Source of the DNA: Parapedobacter sp037190485
Lineage (GTDB): Bacteria > Bacteroidota > Bacteroidia > Sphingobacteriales > Sphingobacteriaceae
Direction: 5' to 3'
DNA: 64,000 nt
NCBI GenBank assembly: GCA_037190485.1
Contig: JBBCJB010000009.1
Coordinates: 127,540-191,539, forward strand
In this document: piece after piece, positions 26,759-36,255 of the stretch
Numbering within the stretch: the stretch's first letter is position 1
Layout: each line of letters starts with the position of its first letter
Position numbers and translations under genes: made by a program
Notes under the pieces: generated by a model
Told to the model about the DNA's origin: nothing
Databases searched by the model: none
What the model saw: the letters and a program-made list of their open reading frames with translations, nothing else

Positions 26759-28471
26759 CTACTTTCCGTCTCCATAACGGAAAAATGCATTGACCGTCAC
26801 CGGTAATTTGCCGGTTGGCGTGAGCCTGCGCAAGATGACCTTTGCCGCTGCCCGTTGCATGATGTCTTCGTTTTGGTAACACACCAATATGGATTTGGCC
26901 GTTTCAATGCCGGGCAGCCCGGCGATGCTATAGGGGTTGGCGAATACGCAAAAGACGCTGTTCCGTTTCGCTGCCAGCTCGCTGATGAATAGGCGAACCG
27001 TACCGTTGTAATGCAGCGTGCTGCGCGGCCGCGCGCGACTGTCGTGCAAGGCCACGATGACCTGCCGATACCGACCGAGCTCATTGGCGACCGCCGCCAC
27101 ATCATCGGCCGTGGCGTTTGCCGACAGGACGTACAGCGTATGGTTGTCAAAGCGCCACCCCAGCATGTCCTGGAACTCAGAAATCCGGTTTACACCGATG
27201 CTGATGATCGCTGTCCGCTTGGTGTAGTCGAGTGCCTTGACCAAGCTATCGCCGTTAAGGAGCGTCATGGCGGCATCGGCCAACCGCTGGTTCAACGCCT
27301 CAGACTGCGGTCGATTCAAATCACGGTGCAAATTCGCCAGCGCGACGTCTTCCCGCCTGTCCAACCCCAGCCAGTACTTGGCGGCCAATATCTTCTTGAC
27401 ACGCGCATCAATGTCCTGCTGGGCAATCCGGCCTTGCTTGATGGCCTGCAACACCATATTGATGGCTCGCGCGCTGTTCTCCGAAAGCTCGAGCAGATCG
27501 TTGCCGGCGATGATGGCACGCACATCGGCCTCCCCGTTGCGGAAATGCTTCACCACGCCTTTCATGTCCATCGCATCGGTAAAGGTCAGTCCTTGGAAAC
27601 CGAGGCGCTTCTTCAGTATGTTGGTGACGATGTGCGGCGAAAGGGAAGAAGGCAGGTTGGGCGTTTTATCCAAGCTGGGGATGTTCATGTGGGCGATCAT
27701 GACGCCCGATGCGCCCGCGTTGATCAGTTCACGGAACGGATACATCTCGAGCGAATCCAATCGGCCGGCCCTGAACGGGAGTCGCGGCAGGTCGTAATGC
27801 GAATCGACATCGGTGTCCCCGTGCCCCGGGAAATGCTTCAGCGACGTCACCAAGCCACCATCCGTCATTCCCCGCATATACGCCAGCCCTTTGCGCGTGA
27901 CATTGCCTTTGTCTTCACCGAATGAACGGAAGTTGATGACGGGGTTGCGGGGATTGTTGTTGATGTCGACCACGGGGGCAAAATTGACATTCATCCCCAA
28001 CCGCTTGAAATCCCTGGCGATCTCTTGCCCCATCTGATAGATCAAGGCTTCGTTCTGTATGGCGCCCAGCGCCATTTGGTACGGATAGGAAACGGTTGAA
28101 TCGGCCAAGCGCATGCCAAGTCCCCATTCGCCATCAAAGGCAACCAATAAGGGCACCTTTGACAACCGTTGGTACCGGTTGATCGCTTGGGCATGGCGCA
28201 CCGGACCGCCCTGGAACAACACGATGCCGCCCAATTGCTCCCGCTGCACGACGCCGGCCACCGAATCGATGTACCGCTGGCCCAGATTGGTGTGGGCACG
28301 GACCATGAAAAGCTGGGCGACCTTGTCCCTTGCGGTCAGCGTGCGGAACACCGAGTCGACCCAAGCATGCTGGGTATTGATGAAGGGCACAAACGCCTCA
28401 CGGCGCTGCGCGAACGCCGCGATGCACGCCAGCGATAATAAACCGAATACGACAACAGCTTTCCTGCCCAT
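26759..28471 (-). CDS. Beta-N-acetylhexosaminidase, GH3 (NagZ-type)
   Basis: The 570-aa secreted GH3 enzyme has a signal peptide (about residues 1-21), a TIM barrel with the NagZ-type acid/base loop KHFPGHGDTDVDSHYDLP (near residue 212) and the nucleophile region FTDAMDMKGV. It should remove N-acetylglucosamine from muropeptides or other glycans. Many Bacteroidota homologues carry a C-terminal beta-lactamase-like domain; this one ends at the GH3 C-terminal domain, so it is the short form. It starts 7 bases after the TetR gene and is probably co-transcribed. Confidence 0.92.
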   Translation of the reverse strand: MGRKAVVVFGLLSLACIAAFAQRREAFVPFINTQHAWVDSVFRTLTARDKVAQLFMVRAHTNLGQRYIDSVAGVVQREQLGGIVLFQGGPVRHAQAINRYQRLSKVPLLVAFDGEWGLGMRLADSTVSYPYQMALGAIQNEALIYQMGQEIARDFKRLGMNVNFAPVVDINNNPRNPVINFRSFGEDKGNVTRKGLAYMRGMTDGGLVTSLKHFPGHGDTDVDSHYDLPRLPFRAGRLDSLEMYPFRELINAGASGVMIAHMNIPSLDKTPNLPSSLSPHIVTNILKKRLGFQGLTFTDAMDMKGVVKHFRNGEADVRAIIAGNDLLELSENSARAINMVLQAIKQGRIAQQDIDARVKKILAAKYWLGLDRREDVALANLHRDLNRPQSEALNQRLADAAMTLLNGDSLVKALDYTKRTAIISIGVNRISEFQDMLGWRFDNHTLYVLSANATADDVAAVANELGRYRQVIVALHDSRARPRSTLHYNGTVRLFISELAAKRNSVFCVFANPYSIAGLPGIETAKSILVCYQNEDIMQRAAAKVILRRLTPTGKLPVTVNAFFRYGDGK

Positions 28472-28478
28472 GCATTAG

Positions 28479-29027
28479 TTAAGTTTCCAGCCCGTACTTC
28501 GCCTCCAATAACCGGGCCACCTCGGCCGAGTGGCCCAATTCGCCATTGGCTTCTTTCTTCCATAGGATTTCGATGACCATCAGCAGCAGTTGGGTCTCCA
28601 ATTCGGGGTCTGCGTAACCCAGCTCGGTAAACGCGCGTTTGATGGTGGGATAAACCGGTTTCATGAACGATTCGTGCTGCTGCCGGGAAAACTCATGGTG
28701 CGACAGGCGCTCCTGCAATTTCCAGAAAAGGGGCTCTTCATTGACCAATTCCCTGGGTAAATTGATCATGCTCCGCAGGAAACTCTTGGCGTCGCGGTAA
28801 GTCATCATGCCCCGGTGGTGTTGCAATACGCGTCGGTACCCAGATTTGATCAAATGGAACAGTAGATTATCCTTATTGCCGAAATGTTTGAAAATTAGCG
28901 CCTCCGAAACGCCTGCCCGCTGGGCGATGACCTTGGTCGACGTATCGATATAGCCCTTTTCAGCGAACAACAAGAGCGCTTCCTTCAAAATCTTTTCCTT
29001 TCTGCTCTCCACTTTCTGTTTCATCAC
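28479..29027 (-). CDS. TetR/AcrR family transcriptional regulator
   Basis: The 182-aa protein has an N-terminal TetR helix-turn-helix (about residues 8-55; ALLLFAEKGYIDTSTKVIAQ then VSEALIFKHFGNK) and a ligand-binding C-terminal domain of unknown specificity. It is the first gene of a two-gene unit with the GH3 hydrolase and may regulate it and the divergent outer-membrane protein gene (inference). Confidence 0.9.
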   Translation of the reverse strand: MMKQKVESRKEKILKEALLLFAEKGYIDTSTKVIAQRAGVSEALIFKHFGNKDNLLFHLIKSGYRRVLQHHRGMMTYRDAKSFLRSMINLPRELVNEEPLFWKLQERLSHHEFSRQQHESFMKPVYPTIKRAFTELGYADPELETQLLLMVIEILWKKEANGELGHSAEVARLLEAKYGLET

Positions 29028-29048
29028 GATTTATCGCGAAATGAATTG

Positions 29049-29056
29049 CAAATATA
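29049..29056 (-). promoter_or_regulatory. -7 box before the TetR-GH3 unit
   Basis: CAAATATA reads TATATTTG on the minus strand, an exact TAnnTTTG match 21 bases upstream of the TetR ATG. No -33 TTTG is found at normal distance. Confidence 0.5.
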
Positions 29057-29219
29057 TCACACTGTACGGGCTAAAACGAGCCAAATCGATAAAATGTACG
29101 TTAAGTCAGACCAAAATTGACCATCGCCGCCGCTGTAACAATACGATTACGATTAAACGGGACGTTCCTCGATCCGTCATAAAACACGACATTGCCCGTC
29201 CAGATACGAACAACGAAAC

Positions 29220-32069
29220 ATGAATACTGATTTTTTACGTTACTGTGCAATCATACCGCTCATTTTATACGGCTCCGCCACCTTCGGCCAATCGGGCATC
29301 GAAGGGAAAGTGGTAGACAGCGCCGCCAACGCCGGCCTACAGGGTGCCAGCGTACGGCTGCTTACTGTCCGTGATTCGCTTATAGACCACCGCACAACGA
29401 CCGCGGAAGGGCGCTTCCAGCTCAAGCAGGTACCGCCCGGCAGCTATCGTCTCCAGGTCAATTTCCTGGGATATCGCCCCGCGTACGACGCCATCAAAAT
29501 CACGTCGGAAACTGCGCTCCCCTCCCTGACGATCCGGTTGCTTCCCGAATACCGGACGTTGGAAGAGGTGGCGATCATCGCCGCTCCGCCTGCGGCTGTC
29601 CTGAAAGGCGACACCACCGAATTCGATGCAGCCGCTTTCAGCACCGAACCCTACGCCGATGCCGATGCCCTCGTCATGCAGATTCCCGGCGTCGAAATCG
29701 ATGAGGATGGGCAGGTGAAAGCACAGGGAGAAGATGTACAGCGCATCATCGTGGATGGCAAGGAATTCTTCAGCTCCGACCCGCGCATCGCGCTGAAAAC
29801 AATCCCGGCGGATATCATCTCCAAGATACAGCTCATCGATGAAAAAAGCGAGCAGGCCCAATTCACCGGATTCGATGACGGGCAACGCCGCAAGGTGATC
29901 AACATCGTGACCCGCCCCGACCGCCGGAAAGGTTATTTTGGCCGGGCCGCGGGGGGCTACGGTGACAGCGAACGCTACAATACGGGCGGAAACGTGAACA
30001 TATTCGACGGCGACCGGCGCATCACGGTATTCGCCGTATCCAACAACGTGAACCTATCGGATTTTTCGATGGCAAGCATCGCCGGCGGCGATGAACCCAA
30101 TGAAGGGCGCAACAATCGCGGTGGGAGAAACCGCAACAGCCCGTCGGCTGGTGGCAACGGCCGGGGCCTGAACAACACGAGCAGCGTCTCGCTCAACTTC
30201 AACGACGAATGGCTGGACGATCGGTTGGACTTCAATGCCGACTACGCGTTCAATACCACCGACAACAGCACCATCGGCCTCACCAACCGGGAGTACCTCA
30301 TCGGTGCCAACGCAAACCAGTTCAATTCGCAGGCACAGGAATCGGCTAGCGTCAACTACAGCCACCGCACGAACATGCGCATCCGATTTGACATCGATTC
30401 CAACCAACGACTCGATTTCAGGCCAAGCTTGTCTTGGCAGCGCAACACCCGCCACTCATCCTCCGACAACCAGACGATCATGGCCAACGAAGACCCGGTC
30501 AATGCTTCGCTGCGGAACAACGACAACCGGTATACGAACGTCAACTTCAGCGGCAGCCTCGATTACCGCTTCCGCCTGTTCAAACCCGGCCGCACCCTCT
30601 CGCTAAGCGCCAACGGCTCGGCCAACAGCAATAAGGGCCTCGCACACACCTTTTCGCGCAACGAATTTTTTGCGCAGCAGTCGCTCACCCGCGTCGACAC
30701 CATCAGCAACCAGAACAACACCAACGGGTATGGCAATGGCATCACGGGACGATTGGCGTACACCGAGCCGCTGGGCACGAACAGCCGAGTCCAAGCCAAC
30801 TACAGCTTACGGAACACCGCCAACTACTCCAACCGGGAAACTTTTGAATTCTTGGCTGAAACGGGGCAATTGGGCGAACTGGATCGCCTGCTATCCAACG
30901 AGTTCAGGAACGACTACACCTATCAAAGCGGTGGGCTTTCCTATCAGGTATCGAAACGCGACAGCTTCCGGTTCGAGATCGGGATGGATTTCCAAGACGC
31001 CCGCATCAATAACAACCGGACTTTTCCCGATGCCTCCGTTACCGGCAGCCGGTTTACCAGTTACCTGCCCAGCGCCAGCTTTTCGTACGATATCTCGCGC
31101 GACAAGGAGCTGGAAATCCGCTACAACACCGCAACGAACGCACCATCCATCCAGCAATTGCAGGATGTGATCAACAACCAGAATCCGCTGAACATCCGCA
31201 CGGGCAACGCCGACCTGAAACAGGAATACGGGCACCGGCTGGGATTTCGCTTCCGGCGTGTGAACCGCGAGTCTGGCAGCAGCTTCTCGACGAATATCGA
31301 CGGCGAGTTCTCCAACAACCGCATCGTCAATTCGTCGTACATCGCCACTGCCGACACGCTCATCCTTCCGGATGTGCTGCTGGGCGCCGGGGGCCAGTTT
31401 TCCCGGCCGGAAAATATCGACGGCTACTACACCCTCCGGGCCAATGCCACGTACGGCGCCCCCATCAAGCCGTGGAAAATCAACATCAACCTGAGCACCA
31501 ATGTGTATCATAACCACGATATCGGCCTGGTGAACCGGGCGAAGACGGTGTCCAATTCATATGGCATCAACCAGCGTATCGGCGCCAACAGCCGTTTTGG
31601 ACAGCACCTCGTCATCGGGCTGAGTTACGCCGGCACGTACAGCATGGTCCGGAACAACGCAAGCCCGGAGTTGAGTTACAATTACTATAACCAAATCATC
31701 CGCAACGACGTGGCGTATACATTCTGGAAAGGCATCCGCGTGGCTTCGTCCCTATACTACAACTACAACCAGGGGCTTGCCGATGGCTTCAACCAACAAT
31801 TCGTACTCTGGAACGCTTCGCTGGGCAAGAAGTTGTTCAGCAAGCAGGAGGCAGAAATCACGCTATCGGCCTATGACCTGCTCAACCGGAATACCGATGT
31901 GAACCGCAGCATCAGCGAACGGTACATCCAAGATAGCCAAAACAACGCCCTCCAACGGTATTTCTTGCTGGGCTTCACCTATAACCTGCGGCATTTCGCA
32001 GGCGGGGGCGGTGGTCGCGGCGGTAGCGGCGATGCACGACCGTCCGGTGGTGGCGGCCGTCGCTTTTAG
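29220..32069 (+). CDS. Outer membrane beta-barrel protein (TonB-dependent type)
   Basis: The 949-aa protein has a signal peptide (cleavage near TFGQ), a carboxypeptidase-regulatory-like Ig domain (about residues 27-110), a plug-like region (about 125-215, with MQIPGVEIDEDGQVKAQGED) and a large beta-barrel typical of the outer_membrane_beta-barrel family. It ends in an unusual Gly/Arg-rich tail (GGGGGRGG... to GGGGRRF) whose last Phe fits barrel insertion. The substrate is unknown; there is no SusD partner. Confidence 0.9.
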   Translation: MNTDFLRYCAIIPLILYGSATFGQSGIEGKVVDSAANAGLQGASVRLLTVRDSLIDHRTTTAEGRFQLKQVPPGSYRLQVNFLGYRPAYDAIKITSETALPSLTIRLLPEYRTLEEVAIIAAPPAAVLKGDTTEFDAAAFSTEPYADADALVMQIPGVEIDEDGQVKAQGEDVQRIIVDGKEFFSSDPRIALKTIPADIISKIQLIDEKSEQAQFTGFDDGQRRKVINIVTRPDRRKGYFGRAAGGYGDSERYNTGGNVNIFDGDRRITVFAVSNNVNLSDFSMASIAGGDEPNEGRNNRGGRNRNSPSAGGNGRGLNNTSSVSLNFNDEWLDDRLDFNADYAFNTTDNSTIGLTNREYLIGANANQFNSQAQESASVNYSHRTNMRIRFDIDSNQRLDFRPSLSWQRNTRHSSSDNQTIMANEDPVNASLRNNDNRYTNVNFSGSLDYRFRLFKPGRTLSLSANGSANSNKGLAHTFSRNEFFAQQSLTRVDTISNQNNTNGYGNGITGRLAYTEPLGTNSRVQANYSLRNTANYSNRETFEFLAETGQLGELDRLLSNEFRNDYTYQSGGLSYQVSKRDSFRFEIGMDFQDARINNNRTFPDASVTGSRFTSYLPSASFSYDISRDKELEIRYNTATNAPSIQQLQDVINNQNPLNIRTGNADLKQEYGHRLGFRFRRVNRESGSSFSTNIDGEFSNNRIVNSSYIATADTLILPDVLLGAGGQFSRPENIDGYYTLRANATYGAPIKPWKININLSTNVYHNHDIGLVNRAKTVSNSYGINQRIGANSRFGQHLVIGLSYAGTYSMVRNNASPELSYNYYNQIIRNDVAYTFWKGIRVASSLYYNYNQGLADGFNQQFVLWNASLGKKLFSKQEAEITLSAYDLLNRNTDVNRSISERYIQDSQNNALQRYFLLGFTYNLRHFAGGGGGRGGSGDARPSGGGGRRF

Positions 32070-32087
32070 CATCGATTGCGGCCGGTG

Positions 32088-33098
32088 TTACAACGAAAAC
32101 TGCAGGCCGACCAGGCCACCCACGAAAAATCCGCTGGTCGTATCCTCGCCGTGCCATTGCCACAGGTACCGTCGGCCTTGGATCTCCGGTTGACCGGATG
32201 TGGAAATCAAGTGATTGAACGTGGGTCCCGCGAACAATTCCAACTTGGGCGTGATCCGGAATCCGGCGAGCGCGCGGAAGCCCTGCTTGCCATACACCCC
32301 GTCTTCGAAGCTGGTCATCGCCGCACTCGCCAGCTCGGCACGGAGCCCAAACGCCCTTGACCTGACCAGGTGTGCACCGATACCCGCCTCGACCACGTAG
32401 CGCACCTCTTCGTGCTTGAAGTTGTAACCTGCCCCAAGGATACCGTACAATACGCGTCCACCAGACCGAAAGGCAACCAATGACGTACCTAGCTCATCCA
32501 AGGTGATTCCGAGTTGCATCTCCCCTTGTTTGATGATGTTGATGAGACCGATCGGATAATCGCTTTCTTCGGCGATGTTGATCAGTCCGGCAAGCTGGAT
32601 GCCCTCCACTTTTGCCGCCACGTTGATCAAACCGGCCACTTGGGTGGTTACATTGCCCGATCGGTTCAGGAGTCCCGCAACCTGGATGCCCCGCGTATGG
32701 CCGGCAAGATTGACGAGTCCCGCGAGCTGGGCGCCGTCGGCACGATGCCCGATCCGGTTCAGGAGCCCCGCAACCTGGATGCCGGTGGCATCGTTACCAA
32801 CGTGATTGGATACGCCCGAAACCATCACCCCGTGCGCATCGCCCTTCACCACGCCAGCAACCCCGGCGATAAGCAGCCTGTTTTCCTGCTGGGAAACCCC
32901 GGCGATGGCATGCAACGAAAAGTCATTGGTGTCTAGGGCCGCAGTGGTGCCATTGGTACTCAATGGATAGACGATACCGATGTGCGCCAGGTTCGTCTTG
33001 CCTTGTTGGGCAGATAACTCGACGGTTTGACCGACCATGAACAGGCTGAAAACCACCCCTAAGGTGGCAGAACGGGTATACTTGCTTGGATTCATCAT
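32088..33098 (-). CDS. LA_2272-type surface repeat protein
   Basis: The protein (336 aa from the ATG at 33098) has a signal peptide ending near LSAQQ, then about seven repeats of the pattern G.QVAGL.N..G (about residues 70-185), as in GIQVAGLLNRIG and GIQLAGLINIA. A C-terminal beta-rich domain probably forms an outer-membrane barrel. The repeats should fold as a beta-solenoid, as in the LA_2272 surface repeat family. The open frame extends 26 codons upstream, but that part has no signal peptide character and is rejected as start. Its function is unknown. Confidence 0.82.
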   Translation of the reverse strand: MMNPSKYTRSATLGVVFSLFMVGQTVELSAQQGKTNLAHIGIVYPLSTNGTTAALDTNDFSLHAIAGVSQQENRLLIAGVAGVVKGDAHGVMVSGVSNHVGNDATGIQVAGLLNRIGHRADGAQLAGLVNLAGHTRGIQVAGLLNRSGNVTTQVAGLINVAAKVEGIQLAGLINIAEESDYPIGLINIIKQGEMQLGITLDELGTSLVAFRSGGRVLYGILGAGYNFKHEEVRYVVEAGIGAHLVRSRAFGLRAELASAAMTSFEDGVYGKQGFRALAGFRITPKLELFAGPTFNHLISTSGQPEIQGRRYLWQWHGEDTTSGFFVGGLVGLQFSL

Positions 33099-33164
33099 TG
33101 TTGTTTTCTTATCCAGACAACAACCTGATGGCTTACCCTTACTGTACGGTCCCAAAATAAAGAA

Positions 33165-33188
33165 CGCATCCGCCAAAAGACGGATGCG
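33165..33188 (-). terminator. Terminator after asd
   Basis: CGCATCCG (33165-33172) pairs with CGGATGCG (33181-33188). On the minus strand the hairpin is followed by TTCTTTATTTT. It lies 26 bases past the asd stop codon. Confidence 0.78.
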
Positions 33189-33213
33189 CGTTTATGTCAT
33201 GGGCTTGGACGGG

Positions 33214-34203
33214 TTATAACAAGCCCTTTTCCACCAATTTCTCGGCAATCTGTACGGCATTGGTAGCCGCACCCTTGCGCAGGTTATCGGCCACGATCCA
33301 CAGGTTGAGGGCCTTGTCTTGGCTCTCGTCACGCCGGATACGGCCCACGAACACCTCGTCTTTGCCATGGGCATCCTTGGGCATCGGGTATTCGAGGTTG
33401 ACGGGATTGTCGACCACCACGACACCGGGCTGCCCGGCCAAGAGGGCGCGAACCTCATCGAGGTCGAAGTCATTGGCAAACTCGATGTTCACCGATTCGG
33501 AATGCCCACCGATGACGGGTATGCGTACCGTCGTGGCCGTGACGCGGATGCTGTCATCGCCCATGATCTTGTTGGTCTCCTTGATCATTTTCATCTCTTC
33601 CTTGGTATACCCGTTATCTTGGAAGACGTCGATCTGCGGGATGACATTCAAATCGATGGTGTAGGGATAGGCCTTTTCGCCCGATACGCCCGCGCGTTCG
33701 TCGTTGAGTTGCTGTACGGCTTTCACACCCGTTCCCGTTACGGATTGGTAGGTCGAGACCACCACCCGCTTGATGGTATAGGCTTCATGCAACGGTTTCA
33801 GCACCACGACCATCTGGATGGTCGAGCAGTTGGGGTTGGCGATGATCTTGTCATCGGCACCCAACGCGTCTCCATTCACTTCGGGCACCACCAATTTCTT
33901 GGTCGGATCCATCCGCCAAGCCGAGGAATTGTCGATGACCGTGATACCGGCCTCGGCAAACTTCGGCGCATACGCCGTCGAGGTACTGCCTCCGGCCGAG
34001 AACAAGGCCACGTCGGGTTTGCGCGCAATGGCTTCGTCGGGTGTCACCACCTTATACTTTTTTCCCTTGAATTCGATTTCCTTGCCCTTGCTCCGCTCGG
34101 AAGCTACCGGAATCAATTCTGTTACGGGAAAATTGCGCGCTGCTAACACGGTTAACATCTCCGAACCCACAAGTCCGGTCGCGCCGACTACTGCCACTTT
34201 CAT
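33214..34203 (-). CDS. asd: Aspartate-semialdehyde dehydrogenase
   Basis: The enzyme makes aspartate semialdehyde from aspartyl phosphate for lysine, threonine, methionine and diaminopimelate synthesis. The 329-aa chain begins with the NADP-binding motif VAVVGATGLVGSEML. The catalytic Cys is in ANPNCSTIQM (near residue 128), and the catalytic His region is IPVIGGHSESVN. Length and motifs are normal. It has its own -7 box and terminator and appears monocistronic. Confidence 0.97.
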   Translation of the reverse strand: MKVAVVGATGLVGSEMLTVLAARNFPVTELIPVASERSKGKEIEFKGKKYKVVTPDEAIARKPDVALFSAGGSTSTAYAPKFAEAGITVIDNSSAWRMDPTKKLVVPEVNGDALGADDKIIANPNCSTIQMVVVLKPLHEAYTIKRVVVSTYQSVTGTGVKAVQQLNDERAGVSGEKAYPYTIDLNVIPQIDVFQDNGYTKEEMKMIKETNKIMGDDSIRVTATTVRIPVIGGHSESVNIEFANDFDLDEVRALLAGQPGVVVVDNPVNLEYPMPKDAHGKDEVFVGRIRRDESQDKALNLWIVADNLRKGAATNAVQIAEKLVEKGLL

Positions 34204-34269
34204 TTTTGCGTTGTGATTTTGTGTACTGATTTAATTTTGTTTAATTTTATCCTGCATTTAAAAAGCTGA

Positions 34270-34277
34270 CAAACATA
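34270..34277 (-). promoter_or_regulatory. -7 box before asd
   Basis: CAAACATA reads TATGTTTG on the minus strand, an exact -7 match 66 bases upstream of the asd ATG. The -33 element is not clear. Confidence 0.5.
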
Positions 34278-34318
34278 CGAAATATTCACGTCAATAGTTC
34301 GATGCGGCTACCGAAAAC

Positions 34319-35269
34319 ATGATCCGTCTCCACCAACCGATGAACATACGAATAGGCATTGGGTATAGACCGTCGCTATTGCTGGCGATGCTTACGGCAT
34401 CGCCCTTAGCCGTGAAACCACAGGCGATCCGACCGGGCGAACTACTGATCGCTGAAATCCTATCCAACCCCAAACCGGGCGGCGTGGATTTCGTTGAAGT
34501 CTACAACCACTCGGATCGAACGATAGACCTTCGGCAGGTATCCATCGCAAGCGTGACCTCGGCGGGGCGGGCAAACACCGCCAGGGCCATCGCCAATCGT
34601 TATGCACCGATCGAACCCCATGGCTACGGGGTATTGACGGCCAACCCCGCCATCGTGAAGCAGCACTATCCGGCGAGCGAATCGGCCCTATTCATCGAAA
34701 TGCCCAACCTGCCGAACTTCAACAACGAAACCGGTGGGGTGGTGCTGTATAGCGGTGGGTCGGTCATCGACAGCCTCTTCTATACACCGGCGATGCAATC
34801 GTCGTTCATCACCGACCACCGGGGTATTTCACTGGAACGGCAACGCTTCGCCGTCGCGACCCTTGCGCCCGGCAACTTCCAATCGGCGGCCACCTCGGCA
34901 GGCGGCGCCACGCCCGGCTATGCCAACCCCCAAGAGCCAGCCGACGTTACCGAAGGTGATTTCGTGCTGGCATCCAAGACCTTTTCGCCCGATGGGGATG
35001 GGTACGAAGACCGCCTGGAAATCAATTACCGCCTACCGGAAAGTGGCTTCATGGCCAACATCGAGGTTTTCAACGACAAGGGCCAACGGGTACGGCGGCT
35101 GCAACGCAACCAACTGATGGCCACGCACGGCACGATTACCTGGGATGGCCTATCCGACACCAACCAGCGCCTACCCATGGGCATCTATCTTGCGGTCATC
35201 GAACTCTACCACGCGCAAGGCATCCGGAAAGTGTATCGCAAGCCCTTTGTTATGGCTGCCCGGCTGTGA
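34319..35269 (+). CDS. Lamin-tail-domain protein with FlgD-like C-terminus
   Basis: The protein (316 aa, or 309 aa from the ATG at 34340) has a hydrophobic N-terminus and a lamin-tail domain (about residues 40-150; ELLIAEILSNPKPGGVDFVEVYN). A C-terminal FlgD/gliding-type Ig-like domain follows (about 215-316; KTFSPDGDGYEDRLEINY and ITWDGLSDTNQRLPMGIY). It is shorter than many relatives, which carry several lamin-tail domains. It is probably exported and surface-related. The next gene overlaps or follows its stop codon closely. Confidence 0.82.
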   Translation: MIRLHQPMNIRIGIGYRPSLLLAMLTASPLAVKPQAIRPGELLIAEILSNPKPGGVDFVEVYNHSDRTIDLRQVSIASVTSAGRANTARAIANRYAPIEPHGYGVLTANPAIVKQHYPASESALFIEMPNLPNFNNETGGVVLYSGGSVIDSLFYTPAMQSSFITDHRGISLERQRFAVATLAPGNFQSAATSAGGATPGYANPQEPADVTEGDFVLASKTFSPDGDGYEDRLEINYRLPESGFMANIEVFNDKGQRVRRLQRNQLMATHGTITWDGLSDTNQRLPMGIYLAVIELYHAQGIRKVYRKPFVMAARL

Positions 35270-35301
35270 CGGAGCTGGAAATTTTACTAAGTTTGCAACC
35301 A

Positions 35302-36252
35302 GTGGAAGAACGGATCATCATCATGGGATCGAACGGCCAAATCGGGACGGAATTGGTCATCGCGTTGCGGGCCAAGTTCGGCGCGCAACAGGTGATCGCA
35401 TCGGATGTGCGTGCATCCCAAGCCCCGGACAGGGGCGCACCGTTTGAAATCATCGATGTCTTGGACAGGAAAGCACTGCACGTGCTATTCGCTGCATACC
35501 GGCCCACCCAGGTGTACCTCTTGGCAGCAATGCTTTCGGCCACTGGCGAACAACACCCCCGCCAAGCCTGGGAGCTGAACATCAACGGCTTGCTCAACGT
35601 ATTGGACCTATCGCTCGAATATGGTGTCGGCAAGGTTTTCTGGCCAAGCTCCATCGCCGCATTCGGATTGCACTCGCCCAAAATCGATACGCCCCAGTAT
35701 GCCATCATGGATCCAAGCACCGTCTACGGCATCAGCAAGCTTACGGGGGAACGCATCTGCGAATACTACCATACCCGCTACCGGCTGGACGTACGAAGCG
35801 TCCGGTATCCGGGCATCATCAGTTGGAAAGCTGCACCGGGGGGTGGGACGACCGATTATGCCATCGACATTTTCCACGAAGCGTTGAAAAGCAACACGTA
35901 TGATTGCTTCCTCGCCGCGGATACCGCGTTGCCCATGCTCTACATGGATGATGCCGTGCGTGGCACGCTCGCGCTGATGGATGCGCCGGCGGATGCCCTG
36001 CGTGTCCGATCGAGCTATAACCTGACCGGCTTGACATTGACCCCGGCCATGCTGGCCGAAGAAATTGCGCGCATCTTGCCCGGATTCACCATTACCTACC
36101 AAGCGGGAGACCCTCGCCAAGCGATCGCGGATACCTGGCCGAGTAGCATCGACGATACCGAGGCGCGGCAAGACTGGGGCTGGCAGCCCGAGTTTGACCT
36201 GGCCACGATCACCGAAACCATGATTACGAACCTTAGACAGTATAGATCATAG
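35302..36252 (+). CDS. SDR-type L-threonine 3-dehydrogenase-like protein
   Basis: An NAD-dependent extended short-chain dehydrogenase. The Rossmann motif MGSNGQIGTEL is at the N-terminus, the active-site Ser pair is in FWPSSIAAFG, and the Tyr-Lys pair is in STVYGISKLTGE. The pattern fits the epimerase-like L-threonine dehydrogenases that oxidise threonine to 2-amino-3-ketobutyrate. The GTG at 35302 gives 316 aa, the normal family length. A GTG at 35266, overlapping the previous stop, gives 328 aa and cannot be excluded. A -7-like TAAGTTTG at 35288-35295 favours the later start. Confidence 0.87.
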   Translation: MEERIIIMGSNGQIGTELVIALRAKFGAQQVIASDVRASQAPDRGAPFEIIDVLDRKALHVLFAAYRPTQVYLLAAMLSATGEQHPRQAWELNINGLLNVLDLSLEYGVGKVFWPSSIAAFGLHSPKIDTPQYAIMDPSTVYGISKLTGERICEYYHTRYRLDVRSVRYPGIISWKAAPGGGTTDYAIDIFHEALKSNTYDCFLAADTALPMLYMDDAVRGTLALMDAPADALRVRSSYNLTGLTLTPAMLAEEIARILPGFTITYQAGDPRQAIADTWPSSIDDTEARQDWGWQPEFDLATITETMITNLRQYRS

Positions 36253-36255
36253 CAA

